Assembly (NCBI RefSeq): GCF_024707545.1
Contig: NZ_CP062229.1
Span: forward strand, 6,553,501 to 6,617,500
Length of the DNA stretch: 64,000 nucleotides
Direction of reading: 5' to 3'
Source: Mesorhizobium onobrychidis
Lineage (GTDB): Bacteria; Pseudomonadota; Alphaproteobacteria; Rhizobiales; Rhizobiaceae
Positions 56,340 to 64,000 of this stretch are shown here, piece after piece (the stretch's first letter is position 1; every line of letters starts with the position of its first letter). The notes beneath the pieces are model-generated. The model did not search any database, was not told the DNA's origin, and saw nothing but the letters and a program-made list of their open reading frames with translations. Both the position numbers and the translations under genes were made by a program.

Positions 56340-56452
56340 GTCTGACGCAATTCGGCCGGGCGCTCTATGAGCTCAACATTGACATCATCTGCGCCAACTC
56401 CCCCAGGCGAAGGGACGCGTTGAGCGCGCCAACCAGACGCTGCAGGGTAAGC
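56340..56452 (+). pseudogene. ISNCY-type transposase remnant
   Basis: Reads LTQFGRALYELNIDIICANS, then PRRRDALSAPTRRCR with the frame lost after CANSP (should be QAKGRVERAN). Same family block as at 20985. Confidence 0.7.
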
Positions 56453-56459
56453 GCTGTTC

Positions 56460-56600
56460 TCAGGCCGCGGCCCTGAGTTCGGGAGCCGGGATGTAGGCCC
56501 AGGGCAGCAGGTCGTCGATCTGGCTGTTCGGGTGGCCATTGACGATCCTGGTGAGGACATCGGCGAGATAGCCGAGGGGCTCGACGCCGTTGAGTTTGCA
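56460..56600 (-). pseudogene. IS66-family transposase (TnpC) C-terminal remnant
   Basis: The minus strand reads CKLNGVEPLGYLADVLTRIV, then NGHPNSQIDDLLPWAYIP and a stop at 56460-56462, the end of IS66 TnpC. The similarity begins exactly at the left end of the RIT element. Confidence 0.85.
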
Positions 56601-56630
56601 GGTTTATGCCGACCGCCGAACTATGCCGAG
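56601..56630. repeat. RIT left terminal inverted repeat (30 bp)
   Basis: Perfect inverse of 59976-60005; abuts the IS66 remnant at 56600. Confidence 0.9.
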
Positions 56631-56717
56631 CGCCTCTTCCGAGCATGGCGGTATGAAGCGCTTTGCCCGCCATTTCGACCAAGAACCGGTCGTTGACACT
56701 CGGCATAGTTCTGATGC

Positions 56718-57719
56718 TCAAAGGGCGTTCAGGAACTCAAGAAGCCTGTCGTTTGGTCGAAATCGTTCGGCCTTTGCGCGTTCGTATGGCTTCAGCTTGG
56801 CAAGTGCGGATTCCTTCAGCTCAAGATGTGCGTGAAGATAGGTCAGCGTCGTTTCCATCGCCTCATGGCCCAGCCATAGGGCGATGACCGAACAATCGAC
56901 GCCCGCCTGCAGCAGCTCCATGGCAGCGCTGTGCCTCAAAACATGGGGCGACACCCGCTTCGAGCGGAGGGGGACGCAGTGTTCGCGAGCCTTGGCAACA
57001 TATTTGTTCAGCAGCGCCTGCACGCCGTCGGCGCTCAGCTTGCCGCCGTGCGTGTTCGGAAAGAGAGCCGTTGCGCCCCGCTTCCTGGGCTCGTTGAGCC
57101 AGCCCCGAAGGGCTTGCTGTGCAACCTTGGTGAGCGGCGTACTTCGCTCCTTGCGGCCCTTGCCAACGCATCGCACGTGGGCACCGTGCCCCAGCATCAC
57201 CGAGTCCCGGTCGAGATCGATGATCTCCGAGACCCGCAACCCCGTTTGCGCGGCCAGCAACAGCAGAGTGTGATCACGCCGTCCCAGCCATGTGCTGCGA
57301 TCCGGACAGGCCAGGATCGCTTCAATCTCGGGCCTGGTGAGAAACTGAAGCTGTCGCTTGTCGCATCGCTTGCTCGGGATCGCGAGCACGCGTTGAATCT
57401 GGGCGCTATGGGCCGGCTCCTCGAACGACGCATATCTGAAGAAAGACCGAATGGCCGTGAGGCGGAGGTTCCGGGTCCTCACTGAGGCGGATCGCAGGGT
57501 CTCGAGGTCCTTCAGGAATGCGCCGATGAAAGGCGCGTCCAAATCCCGCAGTGTCAACTGCGACGGAGACCTGCCAAGGCGTGTCTGCGCGAATGCAAAC
57601 AGGAGCCGGAAGGTGTCGCGATAGGAGGCGATGGTGTTGGAGCTTACGCCTCGATGTCGCATGAGCCGATCGGTGAACCACCGCTCGATCAGCACGGCCA
57701 GATCGTTCGAGGCACTCAT
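56718..57719 (-). CDS. RIT tyrosine recombinase, third gene
   Basis: 333 residues from ATG 57719, which overlaps the stop of the middle gene (ATGA). SAM-like N-terminal domain, then catalytic pieces TGLRVSEIIDLDRDSVMLGH (Arg I), CVGKGRKERSTPLT, SPHVLRHSAAMELLQAGVDC (HxLR) and ALWLGHEAMETTLTYLHAHL (His/Trp and Tyr). Member of the XerC/D-like superfamily. In RIT elements the three proteins are thought to act together; the mechanism is poorly known. Confidence 0.9.
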   Translation of the reverse strand: MSASNDLAVLIERWFTDRLMRHRGVSSNTIASYRDTFRLLFAFAQTRLGRSPSQLTLRDLDAPFIGAFLKDLETLRSASVRTRNLRLTAIRSFFRYASFEEPAHSAQIQRVLAIPSKRCDKRQLQFLTRPEIEAILACPDRSTWLGRRDHTLLLLAAQTGLRVSEIIDLDRDSVMLGHGAHVRCVGKGRKERSTPLTKVAQQALRGWLNEPRKRGATALFPNTHGGKLSADGVQALLNKYVAKAREHCVPLRSKRVSPHVLRHSAAMELLQAGVDCSVIALWLGHEAMETTLTYLHAHLELKESALAKLKPYERAKAERFRPNDRLLEFLNAL

Positions 57720-58639
57720 GAGCGAACCTCCCACCGCTCATCCAGCAGTCGCGCGGCATGGGTCATTAGCTCCGGCGCGGCGGATAGATACCAGTAGGTG
57801 TCGCGAACATTGGCGTGGCCGAGAAAGGTCGAGAGGACCGGCAGTTCCCGCTCGACATCTTCGCCCGCACGATACCAGTTGGTCAGGGCCTGGACGGCGA
57901 AACGGTGACGAAGATCGTGAATCCGCGGACCATTGCGCTGCCCCCGCTGCCGCAGACCGATCTGTCGCGACAGCTGCCAGAACACCCGGTGCACGTATTG
58001 GTGCAGCAATCTGCCGCCCTGCTCGGCGACCAAGAAATAGGGGCTACGAGGGGCGACGAGATGCGCGTCGCGTCGCGCGGCATAGTCCGACAGCACGGCG
58101 ACCGTCGTGGCATGGAGCGGGACCAGCCGCGACTTGCCGAACTTCGTCTCCCGAATGGTGAGGATACCTTGGTCGAGATCGACGTCGTCTCGGCGCAGGT
58201 CGAGCGCTTCGGAATGGCGTAGCCCGGCGACCGCTATCAATCCGAACAGGCAATGATATGTCCAGCGACGCAGCGCGTTGGCCGGCGGCAGCGACAGTGC
58301 CGCCGCCAGAAGCGCCGTGATCTCAGCATCGGTATAGATGTAGGGCTTTGCACGCCGCGCCGGCGGCACAGCGTCTTGAGGTGGCACTTCCGTCATGGGG
58401 TCGAAATGAGCGAGGTGCTGAGCGAAGCAGCGCACATCGGTCAGGCGGATGGACCAACTCGGTTGTCGGCCGATCAACGTCACCCACTTCATCGCCAGCG
58501 CCGTGGTGACGGTCTCGGCGCCGCAAGCCTCCATAAAAGTGACGAAATCCGACAACCGTCGAGCGGGGCCATGATACTTGTATCCCAATCCCTGGCGCAT
58601 GCCCACATAGCGCTCGAGCGCTGTTCGAAGACGGCTCAT
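57716..58639 (-). CDS. RIT tyrosine recombinase, second gene
   Basis: 307 residues from ATG 58639, overlapping the stop of the first gene (ATGA); the longer frame to 59053 only shadows that gene. Start MSRLRTALERYVGMRQGLGY. Catalytic pieces: VAGLRHSEALDLRRDDVDLD, ETKFGKSRLVPLH, RIHDLRHRFAVQALTNWYRA and LSTFLGHANVRDTYWYLSAA. It has the longer insert after HxLRH (GEDVERELP) characteristic of the middle RIT protein. Confidence 0.9.
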   Translation of the reverse strand: MSRLRTALERYVGMRQGLGYKYHGPARRLSDFVTFMEACGAETVTTALAMKWVTLIGRQPSWSIRLTDVRCFAQHLAHFDPMTEVPPQDAVPPARRAKPYIYTDAEITALLAAALSLPPANALRRWTYHCLFGLIAVAGLRHSEALDLRRDDVDLDQGILTIRETKFGKSRLVPLHATTVAVLSDYAARRDAHLVAPRSPYFLVAEQGGRLLHQYVHRVFWQLSRQIGLRQRGQRNGPRIHDLRHRFAVQALTNWYRAGEDVERELPVLSTFLGHANVRDTYWYLSAAPELMTHAARLLDERWEVRS

Positions 58640-59877
58640 TGGACACCTCCCGGCCACGGCAGGCTCAGCTCGCGCAGCTTCTCGATGTCGAGCTTGGCAT
58701 AGATCCTTGTGCTGTCGATGCTCCGGTGACGAAGCAACTGGCCGATCTCGGCAAAGCTGGCCCCCGACCGCAGCAGGTCGGTCGCAAGGCTGTGGCGGAA
58801 GAGATGCGCGCCGTGGTGCGCATAGCCGTGAATACCCGCCCGCTCGAGGGCCTCCTTCGCGATCATCGTAATGTCGCAGCCTGAGGCAAAGCCGACGTGC
58901 GGAGCAAGCATTCGCAGAAATAACCGGCGACACGGTGAAGCGGGTCGCCCATGCCGGATGTAGGCGACGATAGCTGCACCGACGTCGTGGCGTAGCGGCA
59001 TCATCGCTTGCCGCCGCCCCTTGCCATGGACGAGGACACTGCCCGACTGCCAATCGATATCGTCAAGACTGAGCGCGGCAACCTCGCTGGCGCGCAAGCC
59101 CAGCTTGGCCAGCGCCATCAAAACCGCATAGTCGCGAAGCCCCATTGCCGTGGTCCGATCGCAGGCATCGAGAACCACCTGAACCTTCTGTGGTGGCAGG
59201 AAGGTTGGTAGGCCAGCAAGCCGCCAGCGACGGATCGACGGCACACAATTGGCCAAGGCCACCGAAATGAAGCCCTTCAGATGCAAATAGCGCAGGAAGG
59301 CGCGCACCACCCCGCACATTGCCTTGCCGCTGTCGGCGGAGCCATCGAGAGCATGTCGCTCGACATAACCGATGACGATCTCCGGGGTGAGCGCTGCAAA
59401 CCCATCTGCGCCAGCCGGACAGACCTCCTGCAGAAATCGGCGCGAGAGCAGCTTGTGGCTTTCCACCGTCGAGCGGGCGAGCCCCCTCTCATTCGTGAGG
59501 TAAGCCGCGAACACATCAACAATCTGCTCGTACTCCGTGCGCTCAATCGGAAGGGCGGTTGGTATCAAACCTTCTTGCCGTAACGCGGCAAGCAAGCGCC
59601 GGAGCGCCGATCGGTCGCCCGAATCGATGCTCCAGTGCTTGGAACGGTGCTCAAGAAACCGCTCAACATGAACTTCGCTTAAATCCTGGAGATCGTGCCC
59701 GTTGCCGACATGCCAGTCTCTCAGCTCACGAAATAGGCTTAGCGATCGCCAGGTGCATTGCCGACCGAAGCCTTCGTCCGACAATCTGCCCGCATAAACG
59801 CGTGCAAACTCGCCAAATGGCCCGTGAATCAGCTTCCGATACAGTGTGCTGCGTTGCAGATAGTCACTTGCGTTCAT
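58636..59877 (-). CDS. RIT tyrosine recombinase, first gene
   Basis: 413 residues from ATG 59877 preceded by AAGGAGAGGAC. The N-terminal half contains VFAAYLTNERGLARSTVESH and LLSRRFLQEVCPAG (core-binding domain). Catalytic pieces: ALAKLGLRASEVAALSLDDI, HGKGRRQAMMPL, GAHLFRHSLATDLLRSGASF and LLRHRSIDSTRIYAKLDIEK. It begins the coupled trio about 100 bases inside the right inverted repeat. Confidence 0.9.
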   Translation of the reverse strand: MNASDYLQRSTLYRKLIHGPFGEFARVYAGRLSDEGFGRQCTWRSLSLFRELRDWHVGNGHDLQDLSEVHVERFLEHRSKHWSIDSGDRSALRRLLAALRQEGLIPTALPIERTEYEQIVDVFAAYLTNERGLARSTVESHKLLSRRFLQEVCPAGADGFAALTPEIVIGYVERHALDGSADSGKAMCGVVRAFLRYLHLKGFISVALANCVPSIRRWRLAGLPTFLPPQKVQVVLDACDRTTAMGLRDYAVLMALAKLGLRASEVAALSLDDIDWQSGSVLVHGKGRRQAMMPLRHDVGAAIVAYIRHGRPASPCRRLFLRMLAPHVGFASGCDITMIAKEALERAGIHGYAHHGAHLFRHSLATDLLRSGASFAEIGQLLRHRSIDSTRIYAKLDIEKLRELSLPWPGGVQ

Positions 59878-59975
59878 ATGTCCTCTCCTTCGCGTCTAAT
59901 TGCGACGGAGAGAGCCTAAGCTATGCCGATCCAGCTACCGCTACGTTGAGGAAAGTGTTGGTAAAAACTTGCTCA

Positions 59976-60005
59976 CTCGGCATAGTTCGGCGGTCGGCAT
60001 AAACC
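59976..60005. repeat. RIT right terminal inverted repeat (30 bp)
   Basis: Perfect inverse of 56601-56630; abuts the second IS66 remnant. Confidence 0.9.
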
Positions 60006-60122
60006 GCCAAGATGAACCGGGTCGATCCGCACGCCTGGCTCACCCAGACCCTCGAGCGTATCGCCAATGGCTGGCCAAACAGCGATATCGAGGCGCTTAT
60101 GCCTTGGAACTACCAGCGCTGA
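60006..60122 (+). pseudogene. IS66-family transposase (TnpC) C-terminal remnant
   Basis: Reads MNRVDPHAWLTQTLERIANG, then WPNSDIEALMPWNYQR and a stop at 60120-60122. It is a different IS66 lineage from the one at 56460, so the RIT does not simply split one gene. Confidence 0.85.
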
Positions 60123-60344
60123 ACGGCATCAGCTACCCGCTTACCCCGAACCGGCTGGAGGCAAGCCCGCAGCGTCCGCGGCGGCGCTGAACGGCCTCAG
60201 CTGCCCGCTTACGTCTGACGATTGCACTAACCGATTTTAGCGCTCGTCTGTGCTGGTTGGGTCGCCGACCCCTCCCTATTCAAGACCGCGAGTCATTGCC
60301 CTCCGATTCTTGTCGCACGCCGTTCGCCGCTAATGCCACTGCTT

Positions 60345-60990
60345 TGAGCGGCGACTTGTCTGCCGCCTGCAGGCGCAGCCTTTCGAGATCGTCGCGGCCA
60401 ATGTCGAAGGTTTCGTCCAAGCGGCGAGTGCCGCATCGACATCCTCGGGCCGGAAGCCGACGCGCTCTACTGGCGGCCGGTCCGCGGTGCCGTGATTGTT
60501 TGTGGCGGCCACGTGGACATGCGGATAGTTGCGCCGTGACAGCGGAAAATAAAGCCGAGCGCCACCAGTACCGCCGAATTCAGCGCCACCGGCACGAAAG
60601 GGAACAGGAAGCCGGCGCTGACCACGGCCGGTCCGCCGAGCACGGGAGTCAACGCCGTCGCCCGGCGGATGCAGGCAGCGCGTGAAGACGTGGTGGCGAT
60701 CGCCAGGGCCACAGCGAAGCCCGACGCGATCACTGGGTCGTGCACGAAATGCGCTACCGTCACGCCGACCAGTGCGAAGATCGAATTGCCGCCCATAATC
60801 GACCAGGGCTGCGCCACCGGGCTCGACGGCACGGCAAAGAGCAGCATGGCGGAGGCACCCATTGGGGCCACCAGCAGCGCCATAGGGGCCGCGCGGCGAT
60901 TGGCCCGCAGCCAAGAGTGCTGCTTCATTGAGGCCGGACACATGGATTGCACCCGACCGTTCTGTTCAGATCGTCATTTACGGGGTCGAT
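60345..60990 (-). pseudogene. HPP-family membrane protein, frameshifted
   Basis: Frame 1 reads PMALLVAPMGASAMLLFAVP, SSPVAQPWSIMGGNSIFALV, GVTVAHFVHDPVIASGFAVA; frame 2 then gives FTRCLHPPG, and frame 1 again GPAVVSAGFLFPFVPVALNS. The C-terminal part SRRNYPHVHVAATNNHGTAD is in frame 2 again. These are the four helices and HPPG signature of HPP proteins (some carry nitrite). At least three frame breaks. Confidence 0.8.
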
Positions 60991-61037
60991 AGGCGCCCGG
61001 CGCCACGGATAGCCGTGACGGCTCCTCCCCCGCAAAG

Positions 61038-64000
61038 TTATCTTGTGCGTTCAGGGAGCCACGGCGCCTGGGTTGGTTGATGAACACCGTCCGTTCGCGC
61101 AGGTGGGGTCGAACTAGTTCGTGGCGAAGAGGAGGCAAACTCCTCACCCAGCAGTTGCCGGAGTTCCCCTGGCTCGAATGCCATCATTGGTGGGGAGGCA
61201 GGTTCATCGTCCAACAGCTGCCGGGGCTCCTGCTCGTGCGGCAAGCGCCGCCTCAGCCGCTCTTGCAGCGCCTGCCGGTCGGCGATGAGGTCGTCGAGGG
61301 GCAGCGGTCCGTGGTCCGGCCGCTGCCCGGCCATCAATTGTCCAACCAGCGCCCACGTGCCGTCCAACACAGACACGCCGCAGTCGTAATCATTCGGCTG
61401 TCGGGTCATGGGGGCTGGCTCCCAGGTGGCGTTCAGCACCCTGGCGAGCTGTGTTGCAGGCTCGTCGTTGTAGCCCCGTCGCTGGAGGGAGTCGTAATGA
61501 TAGGCGACCCGCATTTCCGGGTTGCGGCGATCAACCAGCAGCAGCGACCAATGAGTGCCCGGGTTAGTCGGAGTGCCATTGTTCACTGGCACGAACAGGA
61601 AGTCGGCTGGGGCGACATTTTGATTATAGATGGCCTGCAATGTTGCTTGCGCGTCTTGCGGCGTCGCGTGACGCAGCAGATGGGATACCGACGGATCCAC
61701 CAGCCGCGTCCGGGCGGCGAGCGTTGGATCGATCCCCCGCAGCTCCTCCGCCAGCAAATCGTAATCCCTCTGGATATGGGCGTCGCTCAGCCACTCGGTG
61801 GCGCCGAGCACCGATCCGTTGGGGACATTGGACAGGGCTCTCGGACCCGACGGCCCGATCTGAGCATCGGAGGAGGTGGGCGTGGACGCAGTCAAATCAA
61901 CCACTGGAAGACCGCGGTACGTGTCTGGCGCCCTGGCGGTTACTGGCGAGGCAGGTTCGGAAGCCTTTGTCGGTTGTGCTGGCGCAGCTTCAGTCATCGG
62001 CGGAAGTCGACGGCGATTGACGAGATGAAAGTCACCGGGCCCTCCCGCCCCCGGGACGGCGGCGGACCCTGGCTCTTGCATCATGGGCTGCCACTCCGTC
62101 TCGCGGAGCATCCGCCGCACCAACTCCTCGCTTAGCCACGCCAAAGCCTCATCGTCCGATGACGCCGGCACGGGAGAAAGCTCCTGCAGCGAGCCGGGCT
62201 GTCGAACGCCCTGGTGATGAGCCGGTACTGGCCCGGTAAACAGCGGCTGAAAGTCAGGCGCTGCAACCCAAGCATTGAGCTCGAATGGTGTGGGCGGATT
62301 CTCATGGACCATTGCTTCCACCCCGCCGTCCTGCCGGCTCGGCAGGACGTTGCTCCCGGGCAACTCGTCCGCGGCCGACTGGTGGTCGTGGCGCCAGTTC
62401 AAAGGATGAACGGCTCCCGCGGAATCCGGCGGCTGATGATGGCTCGCGCTCGACCCGAGCGATGGCAGTGGGCCGGCCTTATCCACCTCCCCCCAAAGTA
62501 GATCCTGATCGTAATCTTCTATAGCGACGACGGATGGCAAAGCGATAGCTTCATGCGGGGCACTTTGCTGCGCAGTGGCGCCTCCGACGCCGCTAGTCTC
62601 CGCTTGCAGTGCGCCCATCTGGTAGGTGGAGGGCTGCATCGGGATGCGACCGCCTGAATTGCCGCTCTCGCCCAGTTGCTGCTGAATAGCGACGGTTGGC
62701 GGGGTATTCAGGGTCCTCTGCCGCTTCGCTGGCCTCAACAGCGTTGTGGAATGTTCTTTGTTGATGATGACCCACTCGGGCGAAACGGCGGGAATATGGC
62801 GCTCGCGCTCCATCGCTTTAACGCCGGCGTGGGATTTTCGGAGACTAGCCAGTGCGTAACCGATGGCCTGATAACCATCGGCGTTCTTCTTATAGCCCGT
62901 GACATCTCCATCCAACGCCTTACCGGAAAGCCGATCAGCAATGCCCTTCTTGTTGTTTTGACGCAGGTAGTCACTGAAGCTCCTAAGAACAGTTGCATTT
63001 CTCCTGCCGGTTTTTGTCGGTGCTTCCTTTCTGTAGCGTTCGATGAGAACCGCGTCCTGGGGACAAGGCTTCAACTCAGCGCGGCCCGCGATCGGCACGA
63101 TTCCGCCCGTCGACTGCGAGGTCCGGAGATGGCCTATTGCCGCAAGCAGCCTCGAGGGATCACCCTCTCCGATGAACTCGCGCGCATCCTCGTTCAGCGA
63201 CCCGTGGTCGAGCCGATCCTTGATGGGATCTTTGTTGTTTGCGAGGAGCCAGCGGCCAAAGCTGAGAAGAGTACTCAGGTGGTGCTTGGCGGTGCTCTCA
63301 GTGGCCCCGCCTTTGATGAGGGCGCCCTTAAGCCCCAAAATCAGCGGAGCATCCTCGCGATAAAGAGGCTGGTTCCGAAGCCGAACTGACTGACCCGGCC
63401 GCTGCGGCGAAGACGAAGGGCCGGCTTCGTCCATCAGCTCCAAACGTACATCCTGATCGTGGGCTGCCGCAGAAAGCTCCTTTGGCCAGCTGCCAGGTTC
63501 CTGCGACGGGCTGTGCTGCGCGATTGCCTCGCCGACCCGCCCCGGCTCCATCAGTGCTGCGCCTGCGGGATCACGAACGGGAGGAATATTTCGCTCGCGC
63601 TCCATCGCTTTAACGCCGGCGTGCGATTTTCGGAGATGAGCCAGTGCAGCACCGATGTTCCGCTGACCACCGGCGTCATTCTTATAGGCCTTGACATCTT
63701 CAGCCAACGCCTTCTCGGAAAGCCGACCAGCAATGCCCTTCTTGTTGTTTTGGCGCAGGTAGTCACTGAAGCTCCTAAGAGCAACTGCATTCGTACTGCC
63801 GGTATCTGTCGTTGCTTCCTTTCTGTACTCTTTGATCAGTGCCGCGTCCTCCGGATGCGGAGTCAACTCAGCGCGGCCCGCGATCAGCACGACGCCGCCC
63901 GTCGATTGCTCGGTCCGGAAATGACCTATTGCCGTAATCAGTCTCGTGGGATTGCCCTTTCCGACGAACTCGCGCGCATCCTCGATCAGTGACTCGGAGT
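61038..64000 (-). CDS. Large C48 (Ulp1/SUMO-protease-like) type III effector, NopD/Bel2-5-like (N-terminus outside window)
   Basis: At least 987 residues; the frame is open to the window edge. The C-terminal third is a C48 cysteine protease: GTHWSLLLVDRRN (His), VAYHYDSLQRRG (Asp) and RQPNDYDCGVSVLDGTWALV (Gln and Cys, codon near 61381). Such effectors remove SUMO from host proteins. The N-terminal part has a module present twice about 794 bases apart (DAREFIGEGDPSRLLAAIGH, then SDYLRQNNKKGIADRL and LRKSHAGVKAMERER). The linker ESTAKHHLSTLLSFGRWLLA resembles a SAM-like recombinase fold. The middle is Pro/Ser-rich. Related rhizobial proteins (NopD, Bel2-5, Mlr6316) influence nodulation and host range. 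Promoter and tts box lie beyond the window. Confidence 0.85.
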   Translation of the reverse strand, partial: SESLIEDAREFVGKGNPTRLITAIGHFRTEQSTGGVVLIAGRAELTPHPEDAALIKEYRKEATTDTGSTNAVALRSFSDYLRQNNKKGIAGRLSEKALAEDVKAYKNDAGGQRNIGAALAHLRKSHAGVKAMERERNIPPVRDPAGAALMEPGRVGEAIAQHSPSQEPGSWPKELSAAAHDQDVRLELMDEAGPSSSPQRPGQSVRLRNQPLYREDAPLILGLKGALIKGGATESTAKHHLSTLLSFGRWLLANNKDPIKDRLDHGSLNEDAREFIGEGDPSRLLAAIGHLRTSQSTGGIVPIAGRAELKPCPQDAVLIERYRKEAPTKTGRRNATVLRSFSDYLRQNNKKGIADRLSGKALDGDVTGYKKNADGYQAIGYALASLRKSHAGVKAMERERHIPAVSPEWVIINKEHSTTLLRPAKRQRTLNTPPTVAIQQQLGESGNSGGRIPMQPSTYQMGALQAETSGVGGATAQQSAPHEAIALPSVVAIEDYDQDLLWGEVDKAGPLPSLGSSASHHQPPDSAGAVHPLNWRHDHQSAADELPGSNVLPSRQDGGVEAMVHENPPTPFELNAWVAAPDFQPLFTGPVPAHHQGVRQPGSLQELSPVPASSDDEALAWLSEELVRRMLRETEWQPMMQEPGSAAVPGAGGPGDFHLVNRRRLPPMTEAAPAQPTKASEPASPVTARAPDTYRGLPVVDLTASTPTSSDAQIGPSGPRALSNVPNGSVLGATEWLSDAHIQRDYDLLAEELRGIDPTLAARTRLVDPSVSHLLRHATPQDAQATLQAIYNQNVAPADFLFVPVNNGTPTNPGTHWSLLLVDRRNPEMRVAYHYDSLQRRGYNDEPATQLARVLNATWEPAPMTRQPNDYDCGVSVLDGTWALVGQLMAGQRPDHGPLPLDDLIADRQALQERLRRRLPHEQEPRQLLDDEPASPPMMAFEPGELRQLLGEEFASSSPRTSSTPPARTDGVHQPTQAPWLPERTR

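Larger units (their letters stand above)
56601..60005 (-). mobile_element. Recombinase-in-trio (RIT) element
   Basis: Three overlapping tyrosine recombinase genes in one direction are enclosed by a 30-bp perfect inverted repeat. The left copy at 56601-56630 starts GGTTTATGCCGACCGCCGAA; the right copy is at 59976-60005. Shorter internal copies of the CTCGGCATAGTTC core occur at about 56699 and, partly, at 59913. All three genes are open and carry catalytic motifs. The element is bounded on both sides by IS66 TnpC ends pointing outward. Size 3405 bp, within the usual RIT range. Confidence 0.88.

Noticed and set aside
61077..62135. 352-residue plus-strand frame
   Set aside because: Antisense shadow of the C48 protease domain; composition (His/Arg/Gly) is typical of a shadow frame.

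Overview
This window looks like a symbiosis island or symbiotic plasmid of a rhizobium, most likely Mesorhizobium-like, though Bradyrhizobium is not excluded. The reasons are the hupSL uptake hydrogenase, two sigma-54 promoters (one with a NifA upstream site), a TtsI-type box in front of an effector-like gene, a NopD/Bel2-5-like SUMO protease, a MucR regulator, and a very high density of decayed insertion sequences typical of such islands. The genus is inferred from content only; no rRNA or housekeeping gene is present.

Layout. 1-2040: start of hupL and all of hupS (minus strand) with a -24/-12 promoter. 2.4-4.3 kb: remnants of a group II intron, a Tn3 transposase and a DeoR regulator. 4.3-6.5 kb: flavin reductase, FAD protein and a truncated ssuD (sulfonate use). 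6.8-9.9 kb: a fatty acid hydroxylase, IS110 remnants and an aldose-epimerase-like gene. 9.9-11.4 kb: IS remnants. 11.5-14.1 kb: a 783-residue candidate type III effector with a tts box, flanked by a 25-bp inverted repeat. 14.45-18.4 kb: a group II intron whose reverse transcriptase is split by a complete IS21-family element with 5-bp target duplications. 18.6-23.2 kb: a small HTH protein, DUF309, MucR, and broken ISNCY, ABC, queC, Tn3 and resolvase pieces.

23.3-41.0 kb is the most notable region. A canonical NifA site and a perfect sigma-54 promoter precede a 12-codon leader ORF and four genes: SelA-like PLP enzyme, methyltransferase, small protein and MFS transporter. A convergent PhnF-like GntR regulator follows. 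Then comes a co-directional eleven-gene run: a dipeptide-type ABC importer, an alkaline-phosphatase-superfamily esterase and the C-P lyase core phnM-G-H-I-J-K-L. The PhnCDE importer and phnN are absent, and the end of the run abuts an IS91-type remnant. The arrangement (symbiosis-controlled enzymes plus exporter next to a regulator plus importer plus catabolic genes) resembles the mos/moc logic of rhizopines. A phosphonate-based, rhizopine-like nutrient system is offered here as a hypothesis only.

41.0-44.6 kb: broken IS91 and IS6 elements and a DUF982 remnant. 44.9-48.7 kb: a heterodimeric ABC exporter. 48.8-50.8 kb: cold-shock, Tn3, ammonia-lyase and GST remnants. 50.8-51.5 kb: a VapBC-type toxin-antitoxin pair. 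52.5-55.0 kb: a GNAT acetyltransferase and queE-queD-queC (preQ0/queuosine). 56.6-60.0 kb: an intact recombinase-in-trio (RIT) element with 30-bp perfect inverted ends, set between two IS66 remnants. 60.3-61.0 kb: a decayed HPP-family gene. 61.0-64.0 kb: a large C48-protease effector with a duplicated internal module, running off the window.
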